Program-made: the position numbers and the translations under genes | Assembly: GCA_958496175.1 (NCBI GenBank) | Contig: OY292275.1 | Span: forward strand, 48,623,701 to 48,687,700 | DNA from: Sisyra terminalis | Lineage: Eukaryota > Arthropoda > Insecta > Neuroptera > Sisyridae | Direction: 5' to 3' | DNA: 64,000 nucleotides | Shown: positions 57,730 to 64,000 of the stretch, in pieces | Layout of the letters: each line of letters opens with the position of its first letter | Numbering within the stretch: position 1 is the first letter of the stretch | The notes under the pieces: model-generated | Told to the model about the DNA's origin: nothing | Database searches by the model: none | What the model saw: the letters and a program-made list of their open reading frames with translations, nothing else

Positions 57730-59095
57730 AGCTAGTTTTCAATATTTATCTAATTACGAATTTTTGTAAAATCTATAATCGCAAAAAACGTTACTGGTTA
57801 TAAGAAAATCGATAGTCAAAATATATTAAATTAATTATATTTAAATCCTGAATGTGCTTTCGTGCGCTGACGTAATAAATTATCATGAATCATTTTTTTA
57901 TCTCTCTAATTTTCTTATAGTACTTTAGAAGCCTTCAGTAGTAGAAGTATGAGTGGCCCGGACTTGTATATTATAAGATATATAATAAGATATTATAAGA
58001 GATACTAAAAAAAGGTTATAATAAAGGGACGGCCAAAAATCTTTGAAAAATTATAGCAAACGTTGTGAATGTTCTTCCTTAGTACTTAGATACTATAAAG
58101 AAAACTATAGCTTGTAATAAAGTGGTTACAATTCAGAAGGTAAGGTAAACTTAAGAATTGATACTTATAGGAAAAACGATCTTATTTCACCTAAACAATA
58201 AAGTTTAAATTTTTTCCCTTCAAATAAACTTACTATTGATCAGATTAGTTCAATTGGTGAGCTTTTCCTGTCAATTAATGATACATTTTTTCGTCGGGTG
58301 ATTTCTTCGTTTTCTTTGTCCATATGAGATACCATTCATTGGAGACTTTTCCTGAAAATTAAGAAAATTTTTAGAATCACTTAATTTTGTGTAAGTTTTG
58401 TACTTTTTTTTCTAATGGAATTAATTTCAATTGACCCTTCTGCCAGAATTTCCCCCATTCAATACCATATTATTAGCAACATAGATAAAATATTAAATGT
58501 TATAGCCTTTTTTTAAATAAAACTTTAAATAATTATATTAAAAAAGCTATTTGCGCAATAGGTACTGAAATTATTGTGCAATACAAAATTCATTATTAAG
58601 TATTGATATATGGGGCGTTTGTACTTTGTAATACACAACATATCAATTATATTTGATTTAATTAACATTTAAGGTAGTTTATTTTTTATTAGTTTTCAGT
58701 TAGGTAAGTATCTGATAATTTGTTTTTGATAATTTTCATTCAAATTTTGCAGTCTTACGAAGATAAGCTAAACGATTTCACAAATATAGATAACACTTAT
58801 TTCATTTACTCGTCCTTGTAATCCGTAGATTTTTTTTTTGATAATACTTATCGTCCGCTTTATGACTCGTAGGGTCTTCTAGAAATCTATAATGCTTACA
58901 AAAATTCATAAGCATAAAAATAATAAAAATATTATGGTCTTCAGCCTGGCCACTTTGACCACTTGTCTACCACTAGCTGAGCTTAGAACTACGAACTAGC
59001 TACTTTAAACTATGAAAAGTAAAATATTGAAAAAAAGATTTTAATCTCGCTTCTATTGATAAAATGCTCTAAAAAAGTAAAATAAATAAATTTTA
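57730..59095. other. A+T-rich DNA, nothing recognised
   Basis: No supported feature apart from the inverted A-box-like segment near 58960. Confidence 0.4.
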
Positions 59096-59099
59096 GGAT

Positions 59100-59322
59100 C
59101 TGAATCTTACTACCGATTGTGCCTTCGATATTAAGGCGATATTAGCTAATTAATGAAAATCGATAGCTATTTAGTTATACATCAAAGCGAGGAGTGTTCC
59201 ATATTATTAAATTGTATACACAATTGCGCCCCTTGCTTTGATTACAACTACATGGTTAACGATTCTCAATAATTGGCTAATATCGCCTTAATATCGATGG
59301 TGCAATCGGTGCTAAGATTCAG
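59100..59322. mobile_element. Foldback element related to R1
   Basis: The left arm 59100-59164 and right arm 59260-59322 are inverted copies built on TATTAAGGCGATATTAGC and GATTCAG. The spacer is about 95 bp. The right arm and its flank also match 815-892, so the family has at least two copies in the window. No hammerhead core is present. Confidence 0.6.
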
Positions 59323-59819
59323 TTCATAAATTTATAACTTATCATTTTAGTGCATTTTATCATTAAAAGCGGGGTTTTTAATTTTTTTTAATGGTTTTAT
59401 TTTCTCCTTTTTATTCTTTCAATATATTGTAATACAACTAACTGATTCTTGTCATTTATTTCAACTGTCATTTCGATTGTCATTAAATTTATTCACTTTT
59501 GTATGCGCCTGTGAATATAGGTAACCAGATTTTTATTAAAAGTTAAATATTTAATTAAAGGAGAAATGTTTGGTGGTTATTCAATTTCACGAGGGATTCA
59601 TGCGTTGTCATCGTGAGTAAGCAGGTGTGCCAAAATTCAGCACGGTACATTGCTAGGAAGTAGGTGAAAAATGAGATTAGTTCCATATCTTATAAACTAT
59701 CATCAAAGTGAGTTATTAGAAGCGAAGTAAAAAAATTATAATATTAGAAGTATTCAAAATTTTTCTTAAAAAAAATGTTTTTTCTATACTTATCTATAAT
59801 ATATAGCAACAATTTATAT

Positions 59820-60440
59820 TTCGTACCTATCATGTATATGCACCCACCACCAAAGTTTCCTTGGGAAACGTTGTTGAAACTTTTGAGTATGGTATCAATC
59901 GATTTCTCAATCGCTATTAATCCACTAAATTCAATTTGAAAAGTTCAAACCTCAATAACAAAAAGATTTGTGAATGGGTGGCCGATTAAAACGGCATTGC
60001 TTCCTGTTCGTCTGTCAGATAGTGACCTTTTACGTAAAGATCTCACAAGACGATATTGACGGAAAGTATTTAAAAAATGAACTGCTGCGCTTTTTCTGAT
60101 TAAACACACAAACATAATTGGTACTAAATAGATAATAGATCCATAACTCTGTCAGTGTATATATAAATGTGTAGCTTTTCCTTTTCTGGGACAAAGTCTC
60201 CCCAAAGTTATTTTCGGAATGTCTTCAAATATGAACACAAGAAACGGTCACATTTTCAGTGAAGTGACCATTTGAATATTATGGAGGCAAAATCAGATAA
60301 CGAGACGATCTTTTTCTAGTTTAAACATACACAAAATATAAAAAGTATTGACCTGACGATGAAGGTTAACATGACAACTCAGATAATACAACATTTATTT
60401 TTATTGAAATGACGCATTCAGGAAATTTGTGTAGCCTGAT
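59820..60440. promoter_or_regulatory. Non-repetitive island
   Basis: Complex sequence with no long open frame. A GGTCAC..GTGACC hairpin lies near 60249-60272. Regulatory potential is inferred from composition only. Confidence 0.15.
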
Positions 60441-60444
60441 ATTA

Positions 60445-61985
60445 TATTTTTCATGCTCCACACTTTTGACAGTTTCGATAACAGTTACAAGATATTAATA
60501 AATTGAGTTTACGATAAAAGCATCTTTTTATTTCAATACACATTATCTTCCAACAACAATCTTACAACCCAAAGACAAACCTAAAAAATGACAAATTTTT
60601 CATCTTTCGAAATTATCTTTCGACTAAAAAATTATTATATCGACCTAACTGTTTGACTTAAAACTGTTGCGTAACGTGTCAAGTGATTGAAGAATCGAAT
60701 GATAAAAAATGTAATGTTTAAATAACATTTTTATCTCAATTACTTGTGTTAAAAATTAAATAATTGCTTTATTTACTATATAATAAAAATTGATAAGAAT
60801 TATTGTCTCATAATCCAATAGGAAAAAGCTGTGATACAATAAATTACATTAATAATTACATGGTTTATAAATTAGTTAATTGCTAATTAATTTTTTTTTT
60901 TGTCATTAAATTGTAATGTTAAATCTAATTTTAACATTTGATAGCATTTCATTGATAATTTTTATCATTTTTTTTCATTACTTAAAACTGTAATCTTGAT
61001 TAGTATGGCTCAAAGATATGTAATTTTAACTTGTTCCTGATTTGAAAAAAAAATAAAAATTAACAAACAGGAAAAACTTTTGTCTAACATGTAAGATTGT
61101 AGTTTTTGGCTTCCCTTATAAATATTTAAATTGGAAAATCCATTTCTTTAATATTATTGTTGTTCTTCTAAAGCCATCGAGCTTTAGCAGTGGCAACCTT
61201 TGTGCTTAAGCAAACATTCAATGAATTTAAAAACATTTTTTAATATAATCTTTTCCGGATATTTACATTTCAAAGAAAATCAATCATTTGAAAAATTGTT
61301 TATATATATATTTTTTAGCGTTGTGAATCGGCCTCGGGAAGATATTTTAATGATACTTAAAAGTGTGAAGTTAAAAATAAAATACTAAACTCCGGGAAAT
61401 TTTAAACTTCTATCTCAATTGGTTTTTGTGAAAAAAAAATCCAAGAACTGACCAAAACTGTTCGATCTAAAAGTTTAATATAATTCAGAGGTTAATAATG
61501 CCTTCTTTGTAAAAAATTAACAAATATAAAATTTTAACCAATTATCACAGGAGAGATGGGAAGAACAACGAGAGAAGAATTTTGTTGCATAGTATTTTCT
61601 ATTATACGGATATTATATGGCTCTATGACTGATATAATACCTAGGTGCTGGCATTTATGTAAATAGGAAAAATGATATTTTCATAAAAATGAAGTTTATG
61701 TACTTTCCTCATGTTGTTTGGTTCTTATCTAAATTTAAAAGTAAAGGTACTTCATAGTGGAAAAAATAAAACGTACTTATATACAGTACTTAATGTTAAT
61801 TATTGTTGTTTAATCTGAATATGTACACCGTACATAAACATACCCACAAAAATAAAAATTAATTTCAGGTTTACAAATATTTATTTCATACTGATTTTCC
61901 TTTATTTTTTTTTAAATATTTTAGGAAAGTTTTTTGCCATAACTATCAATAAGCTTAATACATGTTCAGTGGACGCTAGTTAATA
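60445..61985. other. A+T-rich DNA, nothing recognised
   Basis: No supported feature. Confidence 0.45.
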
Positions 61986-61989
61986 TGAG

Positions 61990-62143
61990 TATAATGTTTT
62001 AAGCAATGTACTAATATATAACACCACACCGTTCAATGTAAGAGGCTATTAGCCAATGGGATTGCGAGATTTAAAGATGATCAATTGTTTTGATTATTGA
62101 AATTTTGAAATTTGAACTAAACCACTCCCTCATTCAATGCTTC
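61990..62143 (+). repeat. Dispersed repeat R1, copy 3 (partial)
   Basis: Matches 22660-22825 in the same orientation through GGCTATTAGCCAATGGGATT, the TTGTTTTGATTATTGAAATT tract and the CCACTCCC end. The 5' half seen in copies 1 and 2 is missing. Confidence 0.65.
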
Positions 62144-62399
62144 ATTCATATACGAATACGTTAACGTAATATTAAACAGGTAGTGGACTGACGTCATCAA
62201 TATATTATGAATTATTATTACAGGATTAGATTAAAAAATACTTTTATAAAATAGACAGTCAAAATTTAAAATTATGTTTGCCTAATTGAAAAAAAACATT
62301 TCATTAAAATTAAAGGTAAAAGTAATAATTAACGAAGAATATTTTTTACAATTACGAGTAATACTATATTAATCATTGCTTAAAAATTACAATGATAAG

Positions 62400-62625
62400 T
62401 TATGAATTTGTCAACTTCCATGTAATAATGTTATGTTGGGGAGATATTTGGGAAATAATTTCAAAATTTAACACGGAAACGTATGGATCATTTGATAGCT
62501 CTATAAATATATTCCAGAAATCTATTTCAGTAGATTCCCAGGTAATACAGCCGTCAGGGAAATCGTTGAAATTCAGGAATATCATTGATTCAAAGGGAAA
62601 GTCAAGTTTTTCATTATTAAATTTA
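62400..62625 (-). other. Unassigned open frame (about 75 codons)
   Basis: The minus-strand frame gives a mixed-composition peptide (for example FNDFPDGCITWESTEIDFWN and IISQISPQHNIITWKLTNS before the stop). The plus strand is also open here. It looks protein-like but is unrecognised and lacks supporting splice signals. Confidence 0.2.
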
Positions 62626-62639
62626 GTTTAGGCTTGAAT

Positions 62640-64000
62640 CTTTTAACAATTTTACTGTTTACGTAATGATTAATAACTTAATACTTAAAATCCATTTCTC
62701 ATATTCTGATTTTTTAATGAGCATATAATTTTTTTCTCTATTTATGCCCTTAATATGTTTCTTCAATTTTTGATTTTATTGAGAAAACTATTTAATCAAA
62801 CTATTTTACATCATGCTGTGTAATTATTTCCGATAAACTAATTTTAACCAACAATTTTTGGAACTTGATATCGCAAAATACATACCAACTTTTATTCTAA
62901 AAAAAACATCCTTAAGTAGTATACAATTCCTGTTATCATTTTCATTCAATTGAGCCTTTTAGTCATGCATTTTGGTCGACTAATTTTATCTCTCATATCT
63001 GTTGATTACTCTTTTATATTTAGAAAATACCATTATCTCAAATTTTAAGTTTAATCTCAAGTATTATACAAGGGGCAAGTTTCACGTATTCGTTGTGCTT
63101 ATTAATACAAAACCGATATTCGAGATCGAAATCGATTGTCACGTGCAATCATTTAAGCCTGATTCCATAAACAAAGGATTCGTTCGGGTCAAAACCGTGC
63201 ACAAGATTTGCCTCATAAGCTGATAAGGTCTGCAACGATGATTTTTGGTTCATTAATTAGCAGCAAGCCACTGAATTTTATTCAAATCTAATAATTAAAA
63301 TAAAAACATCAATATGAAATTCCTTTTGCTTTGTCATCGTAGTAAAGATATCGTTATTGCTGAATGTTGACCTTTGCGACTCGTACCAAGTGACTCAATT
63401 TAAGACAATTTGTATTTGTAAGTCTAGACGTAATCTGAACCAGATTTTTATATGAATTATGAAATTTAGAAAGAAATACCTTCAGCATTTTTGTTATTCT
63501 TTATCTTTGTTCTCTCAAGTTCATCAGCCTTTGAAAACATTTATTTTATCAATTCTGAAGTTTAGTGTCAAAATAGATGAGATTGTGGATGATTAATAAA
63601 TTTTAGTTTTATTGATATCCTCATATTTTCAGTACTATCAACACCATCTTACTCCGTAGGAATACATTATCTTGTCCATATATTATAGACGACACAATAT
63701 GCAAACAATTTATGTTTTCTGGTATCCAGTTTTTACCTATCGATATTATTTTGGATATTCCTAAAAAATATATGGAGTATAATACTACGAGATTTGACCC
63801 AAAAAAAAAAATAATAATAATTATAAAATTTGAACTTCATGAATGAACTTCAAACTTTAAGCTTTATGCCTCATCAATTCATCCGGTTTTTCCTGTAGCC
63901 AAAATTGAAACAAAATTCATTTGTTGTATTACAACTTTAATTATAATTAGTTATTGTTCCTAATAGTATACAAAAGGGTTTGAAAATTTTCAGTAATCAT
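62640..64000. other. A+T-rich DNA with a more complex patch
   Basis: The stretch 63040-63440 is less A+T-rich (ATTCGAGATCGAAATCGATT, CACGTGCAATC) and carries a 73-codon plus-strand frame of unknown meaning. Otherwise nothing recognised. Confidence 0.35.

Noticed and set aside
60350..60400. Another hammerhead candidate (CCTGACGATGAAGG)
   Set aside because: There is no GAAA box or paired stem II downstream, so the resemblance is limited to the first box.
1..64000. The many other 60-90 codon open frames on both strands
   Set aside because: With this A+T content and alternative starts allowed, dozens are expected by chance. They lack recognisable domains, splice signals or second copies conserved at protein level.

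Overview
The window is eukaryotic, strongly A+T-rich, repeat-packed DNA, most likely from an insect nuclear genome. Its LINE relics resemble Jockey-, RTE- and I-type elements common in insects, and it also carries terminal-inverted-repeat (TIR) elements, foldback elements and many hammerhead-ribozyme motifs. The insect order cannot be fixed from the sequence (a beetle is only a guess). I find no intact, recognisable protein-coding gene, no tRNA or rRNA gene and no CRISPR array. Most open frames of 60-90 codons are what chance gives at this base composition, or are read through repeats.

The main signal is a scatter of at least ten hammerhead self-cleaving ribozyme motifs (CUGANGA, stem II, GAAAC, short stem III, NUH) between 5.3 and 55.5 kb. 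Most lie in the arms of palindromic elements of about 175-570 bp (11.0-11.5, 42.23-42.42, 42.5-43.1, 53.5-53.7 and 55.3-55.6 kb). One lies in a 114-bp insertion flanked by a perfect 14-bp direct repeat (30.68-30.80 kb). Stem II sequences differ between copies but keep pairing, so the fold, not only the sequence, is conserved. Inverted arms, a one-sided end extension and 14-bp target duplications point to Penelope-like retroelements or small ribozyme-bearing retroelements related to them.

Layout. 0.3-0.9 kb: dispersed repeat R1 with a younger retroposon-like insertion. 1.86-2.91 kb: a 1.06-kb TIR transposon (element E) with a decayed coding frame and a nested Harbinger-type MITE; a second, inverted copy lies at 26.35-27.17 kb. 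5.0-5.8 kb: composite foldback with a hammerhead. 7.5-10.2 kb: unassigned open frames. 11.0-12.0 kb: hammerhead foldback and a 205-bp tandem duplication. 13.6-15.2 kb: LINE 3' end interrupted by a 959-bp insertion. 19.7-20.3 kb: RTE-like pseudogene. 22.5 kb: R1 copy 2. 23.1-24.7 kb: 1.6-kb element with 31-bp TIRs. 27.6 kb: LINE fragment of the RNase-H-linked type. 31.0-31.6 kb: 344-bp tandem duplication with coding-like frames. 32.6-32.9 kb: the best candidate for a real (terminal) exon. 42.2-43.1 kb: two hammerhead foldbacks. 50.6-51.5 kb: Jockey-type reverse transcriptase pseudogene. 53.5 and 55.4 kb: two more hammerhead foldbacks. 59.1 kb: foldback related to R1. 62.0 kb: R1 copy 3.

Between these lie less A+T-rich, non-repetitive islands (about 3.1-3.8, 20.4-20.7, 28.6-29.1, 41.2-41.4, 44.6-45.0, 52.4-53.3 and 59.8-60.4 kb) that could be cis-regulatory DNA or unrecognised exons. 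The rest is A+T-rich unique DNA in which I see nothing. All homology calls come from reading translations and comparing segments within the window; no database search was possible.
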